Shown here: in pieces, positions 1-11,637 of the stretch
Position numbering within the stretch: position 1 is the first letter of the stretch
Layout: each line of letters starts with the position of its first letter
NCBI GenBank assembly: GCA_949152475.1
Contig: OX424563.1
Coordinates: 779,001-843,000 of the forward strand
Length of the DNA: 64,000 bases
Reading direction: 5' to 3'
Source of the DNA: Terebella lapidaria
Taxonomy: Eukaryota > Annelida > Polychaeta > Terebellida > Terebellidae
Notes under the pieces: generated by a model
Told to the model about the DNA's origin: nothing
What the model saw: the letters and a program-made list of their open reading frames with translations, nothing else
Databases searched by the model: none
Made by a program: the position numbers and the translations under genes

Positions 1-680
1 CTCTGGAGACGGACAAATGCATAGCCTGGGAAAAGCACAGAACGAGATCATTAAGCCTAGATCTTAGGCTTAATGTTAAGCAGGGTCTTGGTCTAGACCT
101 GGACCCGATGTAACCTTTATACCATTGTATAACCCTTTATATAAACCTGATCACTGTGTAGGATATTTGACATATTTTGTAAGTGACTATTTGACCGGCG
201 TATATTGGTACTAAAGCCGCGTCTTTGGATTTATGTCTTCAGCACTTTCCTCTTCTCAGAGAAATACTATATGGAATTGCGGACATGTCGCCAATAATAG
301 TGTTCAGACACAGAGACGAGAGGTACAACAGAAAAACAAACAACACAAACACGGCACCAAATACAATCTAATATTGCTACACAGGGCATAGAAACAGTTT
401 TGGATATATGTGCTTAAATTGATCAGGGTCATGTGGCTGAAAAGTGGAATTAGATGTGGCGATTTTGCCCAAAGACCAAGACAGGAATTTTGGCCACTTT
501 TGTAAACCATATTCAGTCCGCTTCAGATTCGAAACTCGCGTCACCATAGTGACGTTTGTTAAATATTGACCATTTCACTGTTTCTAGTATGATGACGTTT
601 TCCCTCGTGCCAGTGACTGGGAATCGGGGAGTTTGATCTTCCTGATTGCCAGAGAGCATGATGGTGAGCGCTACTGGCAG
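1..680. other. Non-genic stretch
   Basis: I see no gene here. The only open frame is a short minus-strand one with no recognisable motif, and no repeat boundary is clear. Confidence 0.5.
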
Positions 681-689
681 CTCTATTTC

Positions 690-1060
690 CGGTTCAGGCT
701 AGGAAGGCACATACTCCTGGGGACAACCACTTTGTAGGCAGACTCGGGAGAAAGGCCTCTTTGAACCATGCTTGCATGTTGAGCTGAAGGCCCCAACTCG
801 AGGTGGTACGTACAACCTCTGGCAGTCCGTCAGGCTATCCGGGGTTCTATCCCCGTGATGGACCGTCGGTGAGTTTGGCCAGCAAGGCGCCCATGTAGCC
901 CCATTCGTTGTGCCCCTCCCATGGCTTTTGTTCCCGGGCACACCTGGGCTACATGACGGTGATGAAGCTCTTCTGAGTCATGTTGCGTAGTTATGTATGC
1001 AGTCGGACCTCATCCGGCGGACTAGTTTCCTGGGTTACGGACGCTGGCAAGGACCATGCA
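690..1060 (+). repeat. Diverged direct repeat, copy 1
   Basis: The stretch from about 690 to 1060 is resembled by 2310-2600 in the same orientation. Both share a TCCGGGGTTCTATC word, then a GGCCAGCAA word followed by CGCCCA, then CCCATGG, then GGGCTACAT, in the same order and similar spacing. The short open frames inside show no conserved protein. It is most likely an old dispersed repeat of unknown class. Confidence 0.45.
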
Positions 1061-1194
1061 GAATGGCTGGGTGCATGCGTCCTAGAGAGCCGGCGCCAAC
1101 CTTTACATTAGAGCTGATCTTGGGGATGAGGTATCTCTGAAAGAGGGAATCACTGTAGCATTATGACGTGTTGGGGCTACAGGAGTAGAGTAGT

Positions 1195-1273
1195 GTAACG
1201 TTTGACGCCTGCAACCTAGGGCACAAACGCCCCCACATCTGAACATGGTCACGGCAGTCGTCGTAATTACTTA
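1195..1273 (+). repeat. Inverted repeat arm, partner at 2592-2671
   Basis: The 1195-1273 stretch, beginning GTGTAACGTTTGACGCC, matches the reverse complement of 2592-2671 with scattered differences. Together with the direct repeat nearby, this suggests two copies of one mobile sequence, one of them rearranged. No coding capacity is visible. Confidence 0.45.
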
Positions 1274-2309
1274 ACTATGACCAGGTAACAGTTCGCCGAA
1301 CAAGTCAGGCCTTGATACATCACTCAGATATTGCATCATCATAGTAATGTAGGCCGGTATGACGAGCCCGAGAGCGATGGGAGCGGGGATTGAACTCCAG
1401 ATAGCCCGATGGTCTGCCAGAGCCTGTACTCACCATCCCAGGGCGAGAGACCACCAATCGAGGGGGGGGGGGGTGAGCCCTGGGATCAAAGCAGCTTCTG
1501 TCCTGGGCCCCCGATTGGAATTGTCCCCGGGGTCCTTCGGACCCTCTAGCCAGACAAAGGGGACGATGAGCACATGGCTGTGCCCACCGTCTTCCTCTCA
1601 CCTTGACAGCTCTGAGACAACTCAAAGAAAGCAAGACAGGCCGCTTGCTATAAAGCTAGCAGCGCCCGAGAGCGAGGGTGTGACGTCATGACCATTGTTA
1701 CAGTATAGTGGAGTGAAAGAAGACAATACGTCTCCAAGGAGACACACAAGGTTTGAACGTGAAGCGGCCAAAACATAAAGAATAAGACAGGAGGGTTATT
1801 GTTCTATAAATGTGCCAGGGATCCTGGGAGAGCTCAAACCTCGTGCTTTCATGGCCCCATTAATTTCATGCCCCCTGGGTGACCACTGATCCAGGGTATC
1901 TCCTGGATCCGGATGGGGGCTAGGCATTCACCTGCTAGTTCCCAGCCAGAGCACACAGCCGAGTTGTGAGTCTCCCAACCTCCCGCTACCAGCATTTTTC
2001 TTTTTCATCAACATTTGCTTTACAATAAATATTGTTGTCATTCCGCAAACCAAGAACTTTCCTTTTGTGGCTATGTTGCTCAAATTCGCGGCAGGAGATT
2101 TGTTGTTAACACTATTCTTGTTTTGGTCGCTTCAGTTCGAAGCTCGTGTGTTGTCAAGGCAACCAAACGTCCTTCTCTCTCTCCACTATACTAAAACAAT
2201 GGTCTTACATCATCCCTCCTGCTCGCTGGCTGGCAGTCCGCTTTGTTGGTTCGGAGTTGTCTCAGAGCTGGCAAGGCGAGAGGATGACGGAGGGCTCGGC
2301 AATGAGCTC

Positions 2310-2680
2310 CATGTCCCTTATGTATGGCTAGAAGTGGGCCGGTAAGGCCCAGTAGACGATTTCCGGGCTGTCCGGGGTTCTATCTCTAAGGCAGTGCCGT
2401 CGGCTAGGCCGGCCAGCAACACGCCCACGTGTGCTGGTTCTGGGGTGCCGATCCCATGGCATCGCAGGTTCCACACAACGGGCTACATTACCATAACTGA
2501 TGTATAGTGTATTTTGTATGTCTATGATGTGTTAGGATGTGATGTATGACCGCGGGATTCGTCCGGACGGACTGTTACCTGGTTGTAGTTTCAGTAATCA
2601 TGACGCCCGCCGTGACTGTGCCACCGCACGGGGCGCTTGCGCCATAGGTAGGGGCGTCAAACGTTACACTTTTTACACGG
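2310..2680 (+). repeat. Diverged direct repeat, copy 2
   Basis: This is the partner of the 690-1060 repeat. Its right part (2592-2671) is inverted relative to 1195-1273. Nothing coding is supported. From 2680 to 3250 I see only AT-rich sequence. Confidence 0.4.
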
Positions 2681-3257
2681 GGCACCAGTTAATATTCATT
2701 TTAGTAAATTTCATAATAGCATGTCTCAGGTACATTTACTGCTCAAGGTAATTTGTAGCTGCTAAATATAAGGAACTACAAGTGACAATCTTAATTTCGA
2801 AACTAACGTCATTTGCCAACTTCATAGGGAGCGGTCACTACTCCTACGTTCTATTACCCGATACTAAATCATCAATATGTTAACCGATCACTAGTCCTAC
2901 GTTCTGTTACCCGAGTGCTAAATCATCGGTATATTGCTTGGCAAAACAAGCAGGTAGGTCATAGCGATTTCTATATTTTGACCATGTGACCGCTCCTGAC
3001 CAATGACAAGCCAGCTTATGCTCATAGCATTTACTAACATTCTTTATCGTGGGGTCACCAAACTTTACATCATAAAGGGACCTCTGTATAATAGTATTCA
3101 AGATATCAGTTTATTTTTCATTCTGATCATACTTTAAAGTCTAAATCAAGTCTCAACAAATGTTAAATTATCATGTTTTGTTTGATAGGAAACGCAAGCA
3201 CCAATGTACTACATCGAGTAACCGCCATTAGTTCATTTGTTATTTTTAGGCCTGCTA

Positions 3258-5036
3258 CCGGGATTCCCGTATTTAGGCCCTGGGCTTATAATTGTGGGAA
3301 GGGTGTTGTGTCGAATAAAATTTAACTCCATATAAAGGCCCATGGGCTTATATTTGGGGAATAAATATTTTACGATTTGTATTTTACGACTTTCAGACGG
3401 TAGAGCACTTCTTATATGTGTTAACCATGCTCTATGTCCATGGTCCTAACTATATTTCTACAAGCATTTATTCCAGAGTATAATCACAGATGTTCATAGT
3501 CATATTGAACGCACGCATGAGGAATAAAAAGGTACGCACATACATGCCTACGCCCTTGGTGTTTTCTAGTGTACAGCAACGACAGGTCAAACTCAGTTTC
3601 TTGTCACATTTTTCTTCATGCTGATGACACTATCTTAATGGTTAGAGATACGCATATAAACGTTGTATCTATCACTCTATCCAACAAAATGGAAAGCTGC
3701 TACCATCGGTTAGTTAACAATCGCCCTTCTATGCACAAAGGAAAAACCGAAGCAATTGTTTTCACTTCTAGGAGGGAGCGTCACATTGCAAACTCTTTCA
3801 CTATAAAATGTGGAGAAACCAATATCAAACCATCTGTTGAAGTCAAATATCTGGGTTTATATATGGATCAAACTCTGTCAGGTGAACACACAGTTAATAC
3901 ACTAATTGTTAAATGTTCATCCCGCCCTAGATTTTTGTACAAGTACAAAAAAGTTCTCTCACAAAGGTCACGTAAAATGTTAGCACTCGCTCTAATTCAG
4001 CCCCACTTTGATTACGCCTGTTCGGCTTGGTTCTGTGGCCTCAACCAAAATCTTAAATGTAAAATTTAAGTAGCTCAAAACCGTATGGTCGCTTCATCAT
4101 GGACTTTACCCCCAGGATGCGTGTTGGCCAAGATGAACTTGACAAACTCAACATGCTTAATACTAATGACCGTGTTCAGCAACTGGTACTTAACCATGTG
4201 TTTAACATTAAACGTGGTACTGCTCCTGACTATCTAAGTAGTAAGTTTGTCAATATAAGTGATGTCTCTTCACACAGCACCCGCCAAGCGGCGTACAACT
4301 CCATGGTACCAAGAGTTCAGGGCACCGAAAGGTTTAGCTTCTATTATAACGGTATTTTGTCATGGAAAGCTCTTCCTACCAATATCAAATCAATCACATC
4401 AAAGCTCAACTTCAAACAAGGGGTCGAGGCCTTCCTTTCGAGCCGTGCGCATGCAATCGAACAGTCGGATTTCAGGTACTACTAATTTTCAGTGTTTCCT
4501 CCCTAAGTATTGTAATTATCAGTATTACAGTATATATTTATCAGTATTACAGTGTATACTTATCAGTAATCAGTATTACAGTGTATAGTTAATATTTATC
4601 AGTTTTACTGTTACAGTGTATATTTTCATCTATATTTTCATATATTTCATCATATGGTATCTTGGTACTCTAATGTAAACATATTCGGTCCATAACTCAC
4701 TTCGCCAGTATGTTGTCAGTATTATTCTGCTCCCTGTCTTGATTCCGTCGAACGGGACGGCACTAGAAATAAGTCAATAGACTTTTGTGTCTTATCCTGA
4801 TATGTGTGTCAAGTTACCATCTGGATCGTATGTCTTTCAATAATAAAACATTACCATGTGCTACTCAATCACAGCTCTTAGGGTGTTAATGTCATCATCA
4901 TGTACTGTGTGTGTAATGTTTTGTATGTAAAGAACTCGAATAAATCAAATCAAATCGAATGGGTCTATACAGAAGTAGTACTCCCCTTGTATTAGCCCAT
5001 GGGCTTATCCGAAGAGGGGTTTAAATACGGGGATCC
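3258..5036. mobile_element. Remnant with terminal inverted repeats, carrying a nested LINE
   Basis: The left edge reads CCGGGATTCCCGTATTTA followed by a GGGCTTAT word; the right edge read in reverse complement gives CAGGGATCCCCGTATTTA followed by AAGCCCATGGGCT. These look like terminal inverted repeats of a non-autonomous DNA element. The truncated LINE at 3569-4965 lies inside, and the hAT-like MITE beginning at 5040 is inserted in the right terminus. The family is unknown, and the reading rests on by-eye terminal similarity only. Confidence 0.35.
3569..4965 (+). mobile_element. 5'-truncated non-LTR retrotransposon (LINE), degenerate
   Basis: The frame at 3569-4069 encodes the C-terminal half of a LINE reverse transcriptase. 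It starts just before the catalytic box (HADDTILM, matching the YADD type), continues with the KTEAIVF and VKYLGLYMD segments, and reaches the LALIQPHFDYACSAWF block seen after the RT of Jockey/CR1-like elements. A stop at 4067-4069 and a frame change lead to 4099-4485, which carries the C-terminal RLNML...RVQQLVLNHVF-type segment. The element is therefore 5'-truncated and dead. A tail of AAATC-type repeats near 4940-4965 may mark the 3' end. Short tandem CAGTATTACAGT units occur at about 4525-4620. Confidence 0.75.
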
Positions 5037-5895
5037 CTGCAGGGGCGGATTAAACGACAGAGGGGCCTGGGGCTGGAAAATATAAATGGGCCTAAAGGAA
5101 TCCGGTCTGGGGGTTCGGGGGGCGCTGTAAGCCCCCTGAGAAAAAAATGGCTTTTTTGTTTGTTTTTGTGAGTTGAGCAGTTTGGCGTATATCTGAGGGA
5201 GAAATTATGCGATATTTGGACATTCAAATCGGATTCGAATTTTGACCTTTTTTCCACTAAAGAGTAAAAGGACTGAAAAAGTAATTTGGCCTAGATCTAT
5301 TATTGTAAATCCGGTAGATTTCAAATTTTGTAAATTGATCGAGGATTCCAAATAACTATTGAAGTTGACCTCCGAAAAAATCAGTGAATTTTTTTCAGAA
5401 TAAAAAATCTAACATATTTAGGAGTATGCAGTTATTATAATCAGTGAGACACAAAATTTTATTTTATGATCATACATATGTACTTTTCGGCCTTTTTGTG
5501 TGCAAATCTTTTGATGGCAGGTGTAGGCCTATATCATCATGATCATGAAGGCCTATCATGGAGACCTTCTGTAGGCCTAAGCCCACCTGTCACGTCCTGT
5601 GTGAAAAGGAGACACACTAGCACCCGCAGAAAAATATAGGTCCCCAAGTTTAAAAAAAATCACAGTTACAATCTGCGGCCTACAATAGGCCTATGACTGA
5701 GAAAAAGGGACGAATAAGCACTCTCAGAAAATAGGACCCAAGTTTTAAAAGAAACTGTGCAAAGATAGGCCCCCTAGTTGAAACAAAACTGTGCATCGTT
5801 TTTGTGAGAATTGGGGCCTATTTTTTCTTGCTGGGCCTGTGGGCCTGGGGCTGCAGCCCCAATAGCCCCTACGTTAATCTGGCCCTAGATCCCTG
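5032..5895. mobile_element. hAT-like MITE with perfect 8-bp target site duplication
   Basis: The element runs from 5040 to 5887 (848 bp). It begins CAGGGGCGGATTAAACG and ends CGTTAATCTGGCCCTA, imperfect terminal inverted repeats. It is flanked on both sides by GATCCCTG (5032-5039 and 5888-5895), an exact 8-bp duplication of the size made by hAT transposases. No transposase frame is present, so it is non-autonomous. The interior is AT-rich, with GGCCTA words near both ends. Confidence 0.75.
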
Positions 5896-6307
5896 GTGAA
5901 TATGCTCAAAGACGTGTCGCGATGCCCGCGTTTTTAATGTATGGTCTGTGTTAAGTGTTCATTTTACTACGTCACTCGGCGGGAAAATATTTAGACCAAA
6001 GTACATACTATATACTTGTACATAATTAATTAATTTGATATTAATAAATAAAGTGACCTAGTTTGCTCTTATGATACTGCTCCAGATATATATAATATTC
6101 AGCGAATGATACATTATCAAACGGCTACCTCAGCTGATAATTTCACTGTCTAGTGCAACAGCTAATTTATGAGAGCAACCTGAATCTGGCATGCGGGTGC
6201 TGGGTGCGGGTGCGGATAATATTCAAACCGTATGTACATGTACCACTGGGAACCATGTTGTATTTCTCCGTTTTTAGAGTCGGCATCATCAATAGTCCGT
6301 GTGCTTT

Positions 6308-6335
6308 GGTTATTGTATTGTATTGTATTGTATTC
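6308..6335 (+). repeat. Short (ATTGT)n microsatellite
   Basis: About five consecutive ATTGT units lie here. The surrounding 5896-6560 shows no gene; overlapping short open frames on both strands are by-products of the low-complexity sequence. Confidence 0.7.
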
Positions 6336-6570
6336 GAGATGTGCTTCATACATATAGGCCTAACATAATCATTCAATCAGGTATTCAATATCGCGATTTA
6401 TTTTATTTGAGATATCGTAATCTGATGGAATTATTACATTACGTAGATGTACCGGTTATGTTATTTTATAACCACTTAGATATATTAAACTATTTAAACA
6501 ATTTCAAGATTGGACGCAAAACAACAGACATAATAGATCCAGATCTATTTAAAGTCAATTAGTTCATTTA

Positions 6571-6780
6571 AAAAATGAGACACAGTTTTTGGCTGTAGTT
6601 TTGTTTTGTATCATATCCACTTGAAATTTTGTAATTGGGTATCAACGTCTACCAAGCCGCAATTTTTCACCAAGTATCAGAATTCTATCTAAAACAAAAA
6701 AATATAAAAATTGGCAATCTATCCCAATGTTAAATTTCAGCCCCAACATGGAATTTCAGAGCCTACACAAAATTCGATGT
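6571..6780 (+). repeat. Single arm of a foldback element family
   Basis: The order of words CACAGTTTTTGGC, ACTTGAAATTTTGT, AATTGGGTATCA, TTTTTCACC, TTGGCAATCTA and CCCAATGTTAAATTTCAG matches one arm of the large inverted repeats at 18559-19117 and 47499-48050. Only one arm is evident here. It is non-coding. Confidence 0.5.
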
Positions 6781-7009
6781 TCGAATTGTATATTGCTTCA
6801 AAATAAAGATTTTTTTTAAAAAACGTAATTATTAGATCTATACACTGGCCGATTTATGCCTTCCGACTCCAAATCAACGCAATAGGGCAGCGATCGAAGT
6901 CTTGTTCCACAAGTGTCCAAATATAACGTTTTTTATGACGTAAATTTGTGGTTCCAGGGACTAGCCCTGGGACTAGCCTTGCCACTTTTGCATGATTACA
7001 AAAGTATGT

Positions 7010-7800
7010 CACGAATAGCGAATTTGATAAACTTTTTCAATTCTCTCAGGCGTGAAATTAAAGTGTTCTGAGAAACAAAAATGCCGACTCAGTAAAAAAT
7101 CAAATTCGAGTTCAAAGTTCATCCCTAATACCTCTAAAACATTGTATAGGGCCACGAGTCTGAAAATAATTCCCGCTTTTGCTCTATGACAGTATGATGC
7201 ATCGTTTCCGATATATCGACAAAAATAAAAAATGCTGACTCGTCAAAAAAAAAATTCAGCTGAAGATCAAAATTCATCCCAAATACTTAGTACTCCTTAG
7301 ACATATTTATCTGGGGCGACGATTGCGAAAATAGCAGTTGTTTCACTCTATGATGAATCCTCAGTCCTCAAGGATGACTCATCAAAAATGTTTAGGTGCC
7401 CCAGGTCGTTTCGACGGATTGATGGAAAAATTAATAGGATTCTTCCCTTGCGATATATTGACCTCTGCAAATTTCCACACCTCTACCCAAAGATTATTTT
7501 TTTAGTTTCGTTTGGAAAACAAGTCTCAAAATCAATATTGATATCATCCTCTTTCATATCATCCTGGACCTCACGGCACAGGAGCCGGTTCAAAAACATT
7601 CTAGGGTTCCTCCACATATACTAGTAATACCGTACTAGTATTTCTGACCAGTGGTGAAAATTTGGCGGAGATATATCCAGGCAAACTGAAGTTATAGCCA
7701 AAAAACCAAAACATCGAAGGGGTGGGGGCAGAGATGAAATAGAAAAGAAAATTTTGCTAAAACCACGAAGGCATTTCTGCTGAAATGTATGAAATGAAAA
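7010..7800 (+). mobile_element. Old remnant of the Helentron-like tandem-repeat element
   Basis: The stretch carries decayed versions of the signature words of the elements at 29816-31795 and 54966-56045: CTTAGACAT, a GGGCGACGA word, CGACAAAAA, TAGGATTCTTCCCTTG, GACCTCACGG, GTTCCTCCACATAT, and a terminal GCATTTCTG hairpin word at about 7770. No protein is encoded. The following 7800-8370 shows nothing I can name. Confidence 0.5.
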
Positions 7801-8370
7801 TGTGGGTCAGCAAATCAGCATACAGTTTGTCTTTACATCAGGATTTATGATCATTCGATGTTGCCAATGATTAGAAAGCAGGGTTAGGTGACCCAATTCA
7901 TCTACTAGTATATACCTGCAAGTGGAATTGCTCGTTTGGAAACGATGATTTTCAGACATTTGAGCTGGTTTACCCTGAAATCAAGTTTCAGTTTGAAATC
8001 CTTTGATATAACTACGTTCAAAACAGCAAAGTGCATTCTTTGGTGCTTTAAAAGGAAACATGTCGACAGAGGGTGAGTTATTTCTATTTGATCGACGGCG
8101 GTCCACGAATCCACCAGATTTCTACAAATCAAAGAGATCAACTGAGAAAATCCCTCCCAGTTTGGTGGTTATGGGAAAAACATTCCTGTCAAGTTCCATC
8201 AAGTCAATTAATGTTGGATCGAGGACGCATAGCGCGGCTTCTTGATGTCATTCTTGATGCCATATGGGTGCCCTTCAGGTTCATGGTTGAAGGAACGCTC
8301 ATGTCCCATCAGCCTTCTTCGCAGTCCTGTTAACATGGGGGCGTCCATGATAACTTCGAGTGGAAGTTCA

Positions 8371-9740
8371 GTCCCAGATAAAGGCCGATTCAACTTGCTC
8401 CAGGACGTGGCCATGGATGACGTATTGGTAGATGATCTAGGATCTTTTGCAAGTGATCCTCAGGAGTTGGCACTTCTGTGAGTGGAACTCCATGATCCAC
8501 TGTTGTCCCTATCGCTGTAGAGTTTCCAGGTCGTTTTGGAGGGCTATTGCGTCTTCGGGTGTGTTGATTCACCTATACAACAGGCAATCATCCACCAAGA
8601 GCATTTGTGGATCGTCGGACTTGTGTTGGCAGGTCATTGATGTAGATCAAGAAGGGTGTTGGTCTCAGCACCGTCTCTTTTTGGGTTGCCGGATGTGACA
8701 GAGGTTGGTCTTGATGTCTTTCCTTCCAATACGACCTTCTGGTTTCTGTTCAACAGGAAGACTGCACCCATTTTGGGGTTTTGCCTGTGAAGCCACAGGT
8801 CTGCATCTTCTTCAGGAACTTTTTGTGAGGAACCTTTTCAAATGCCTTGGAGAAATCCAACGAGATGGCACCGACCTCTTGGTTGTCTTCAAGTGCCAGC
8901 TGGTGGTCTTCTCTGGTGAGCAGTAGCTGTGGTCTTCTCTGGTGAGCAGTAGCTGTGTCTCACACGAGCGGCGTTTCCTGAACCCACTGTTGCGAGTCGC
9001 TGAGGATTATGTGTGTCAAGATCTGTCATCATATGTGAATGAAGTATCTGTTCCATTGCATTACAGCAGATGGATGTCAGAGATACCAAGCAGTAGTTGA
9101 ATGCAGCCGCATGGCCTCCTCTTTTGAAGAGTGGGTTGACATTCGCCTTTCGCCACTCGGCTGGAACAGTACCCTGTGTGTATGATGCCCTAAAGATGGT
9201 AGTCACTATGGGGGCTTGCTGGTCGGCCGGCTCTTCCAGCAGTCTGGATGGGATCTCGTCGGGGCCTGTTGCCTTGTTTGTTTTGATGCCTCGAAGTAGC
9301 TTGGTGACCCCGTTTCCATGGACTGTGATTTCAGGCATCTCCGGATGTACAGGTTGTGTCTCTTTCGGGATGGAGTCATCTGTTTGGTTGAAAACAGAGG
9401 CAAACTGTTCATTGAAAATGTTCGCTTGCTCCTCAGGGGCAGAGTGTAGGTGGCCATCGGGGCCTCGAAGAGGACCCACACTGCTACTGTCAGTTTCCTG
9501 GGACTTGGTGTAACCATAGAATTTCTGGGCTGCGCAACCAGAGCTAGGATTCAGGATGTCATTGAGGTAAGCATAGTATGCACGTCTGGGCTCTGGTTTC
9601 ATTCTGTTCTCTAGGCGCAGAAACCTTCCATGGTCTTTCAGCTTCTTTGTAACTGTGTATTTTATGTATGCCTTCTTCCGTCTGGCCAGTTCCTTTATGA
9701 GAGTTGTTTCCCAGGGCTTGTTGTATCTGGTAGATGTCCA
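8371..9740 (-). mobile_element. LINE reverse-transcriptase segment, inverted part (copy 1)
   Basis: Read on the minus strand, this encodes the N-terminal and central part of a Jockey/CR1-type LINE ORF2. It has the linker before the RT (YNKPWETTLIKELARRKKAY), then the RT opening NKATGPDEIPSRLLEE, the fingers segment VPAEWRKANVNPLFK and the YCLVSLTSICC block. Downstream at 8390-8700 are fragments of the palm and thumb in broken frames. It is interrupted by stops and shifts and is not functional. A 26-bp local duplication near 8906-8955 (TGGTCTTCTCTGGTGAGCAG occurs twice) distinguishes it from copy 2. Its 5' side abuts the plus-strand LINE 3' segment at about 9740. Confidence 0.75.
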
Positions 9741-10020
9741 TTTAGATGCAATCATCTGGGATCCACACACAAAGCAGGACTACCACCAAATTGAGATGGT
9801 TCAGCAGCGCTTTGCGGCGATTTATCACCCAGGTTACTGTGATTTATCTTCCAGGTTATCACTCATCTACCGCATCAAGGAGGATCTCAATGACATCTCA
9901 GCTGAAGAGTACCTCAATCTCCAGACAACCAGAGGTAGAAGCTCTGGGCACAAGTTCCAGGTTCCATATGCCAGGACACAGTCATACCAGAAGAGCTTCT
10001 TTTCAGACAGCGCCAGGATC
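9741..10020 (+). mobile_element. LINE C-terminal segment, sense part (copy 1), truncated by VDAC sequence
   Basis: On the plus strand this encodes the C-terminal LINE block beginning DAIIWDPHTKQ, then the YRIKEDLNDISAEEYL and VPYARTQSYQKSFF segments. Together with the inverted segment to its left, it has the inverted-5'-part plus sense-3'-part layout produced by twin priming. At 10020 the LINE stops abruptly and the reading frame runs directly into VDAC codons, ending at TAG 10096-10098. Confidence 0.7.
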
Positions 10021-10279
10021 TTCGGCTACACCGCTGACGACTTCACGCTGCATACGTCTGTCAACGACGGCTCTGAGTTTGGCGGCTCTGTGTTCTAGCG
10101 CGTCAACAACAAGTTGGAGACGGGCGTGCAGGTCAAGTGGGCGGCGGGAAGCAACGCGACCAGCTTCGGCATCGCAGCCAAGTACTGCCCTGAGAAGGAC
10201 ACCACCGTCAGGGCGAAAGTAAACAATAATAGTCAGATCGGTCTCTCCTACCAACAGAAGATCCGTAACGGTGTGTCGC
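10021..10279 (+). pseudogene. Partial VDAC pseudogene (259 bp) captured between two LINE copies
   Basis: This 259-bp stretch aligns base for base with 13647-13905 of the intact VDAC gene, with only three differences counted by eye: A to G, T to C, and C to T. The last turns a Gln codon into TAG. It covers about VDAC residues 171-256. It has neither start nor stop of its own; the upstream LINE frame enters it in the VDAC reading frame. The right border carries a local 13-bp direct repeat (GTAACGGTGTGTC at 10265-10277 and 10281-10293). It cannot make a porin. Confidence 0.9.
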
Positions 10280-10290
10280 AGTAACGGTGT

Positions 10291-11637
10291 GTCCCAGATA
10301 ACGGGCCGATTCAACTTGCTCCAGGACGTGGCCATGGATGACGTATTGGTTGATGATCTAGGATCTTTTGCAAGTGATCCTCAGGAGTTGGCACTTCTGT
10401 GAGTGGAACTCCATGATCCACTGTTGTCCCTATCGCTGTAGAGTTTCCAGCTCGTTTTGGAGGGCTATTGCGTCTTCGGGTGTGTTGATTCACCTATACA
10501 ACAGGCAATCATTCACCAAGAGCATTGTCATGGATCGTCGGACTTGTGTTGGCAGGTCATTGATGTAGATCAAGAAGGGTGTTGGTCTCAGCACTGTCCC
10601 TTGTGGGTTGCCGGATGTGACAGAGGTTGGTCTTGATGTCTTTCCTTCCAATACGACCTTCTGGTTTCTGTTCAACAGGAAGACTGCACCCATTTTGGGG
10701 TATTGCCTGTGAAGCCGCAGGTCTGCATCTTCTTCAGGAACTTCTTGTGAAGAACCTTTTCAAATGCCTTGGAGAAATCCAACGAGATGGCACCGACCTC
10801 TTGGTTGTCTTCAAGTGCCAGCTGGTGGTCTTCTCTGGTGAGCAGTAGCTGTGTCTCACACGAGCGGCGTTTCCTGAACCCACTGTTGCGAGTCGGTGAG
10901 GATTATGTGTGTCAAGATCTGTCATCATATGTGAATGAAGTATCTGTTCCATTGCATTACAGCAGATGGATGTCAGAGATACCAAGCAGTAGTTGAATGC
11001 AGCCGCATGGCCTCCTCTTTTGAAGAGTGGGTTGACATTCGCCTTTCGCCACTCGGCTGGAACAGTACCCTGTGTGTATGATGCCCTAAAGATGGTAGTC
11101 ACTATGGGGGCTTGCTGGTCGGCCGGCTCTTCCAGCAGTCTAGATGGGATCTTGTCGGGGCCTGTTGCCTTGTTTGTTTTGATGCCTCGAAGTAGCTTGG
11201 TGACCCCGTTTCCATGGACTGTGATTTCAGGCATCTCCGGATGTACAGGTTGTGTCTCTTTCGGGATGGAGTCATCTGTTTGGTTGAAAACAGAGGCAAA
11301 CTGTTCATTCAAAATGTTCGCTTGCTCCTCAGGGGCAGAGTGTAGGTGGCCATCGGGGGCTCGAAGGGGACCCACACTGCTACTGTCAGTTTTCTGGGAC
11401 TTGGTGTAACCATAGAGTTTCTGGGCTGCGCAACCAGAGCTAGGATTCAGGATGTCATTGAGGTAAGCATAGTATGCACGTCTGGGCTCTGGTTTCATTG
11501 CCTTCTCTATGCGCAGAAACCTTCCATGGTCTTTCAGCTTCTATGTAACTGTGTATTTTATGTATGCCTTCTTCCGTCTGGCCAGTTGCTTTATGAGAGT
11601 TGTTTCCCAGGGCTTGTTGTATCTGGTAGATGTCCAT
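10291..11637 (-). mobile_element. LINE reverse-transcriptase segment, inverted part (copy 2)
   Basis: This is a near-identical duplicate of 8371-9740. On the minus strand it carries the same linker and RT blocks. The 10490-10693 frame preserves the box VTSGNPQGTVL and the INDLP motif, while the catalytic box is decayed to LVNDCLLYR (usual form FADD). Frameshifts and stops break it. It lacks the 26-bp local duplication present in copy 1. Confidence 0.75.

Noticed and set aside
1345..1440. tRNA-like or SINE-like segment (GGGGATTGAACTCC on the plus strand)
   Set aside because: Only a loose B-box-like word is present; no cloverleaf or A box could be folded by eye.
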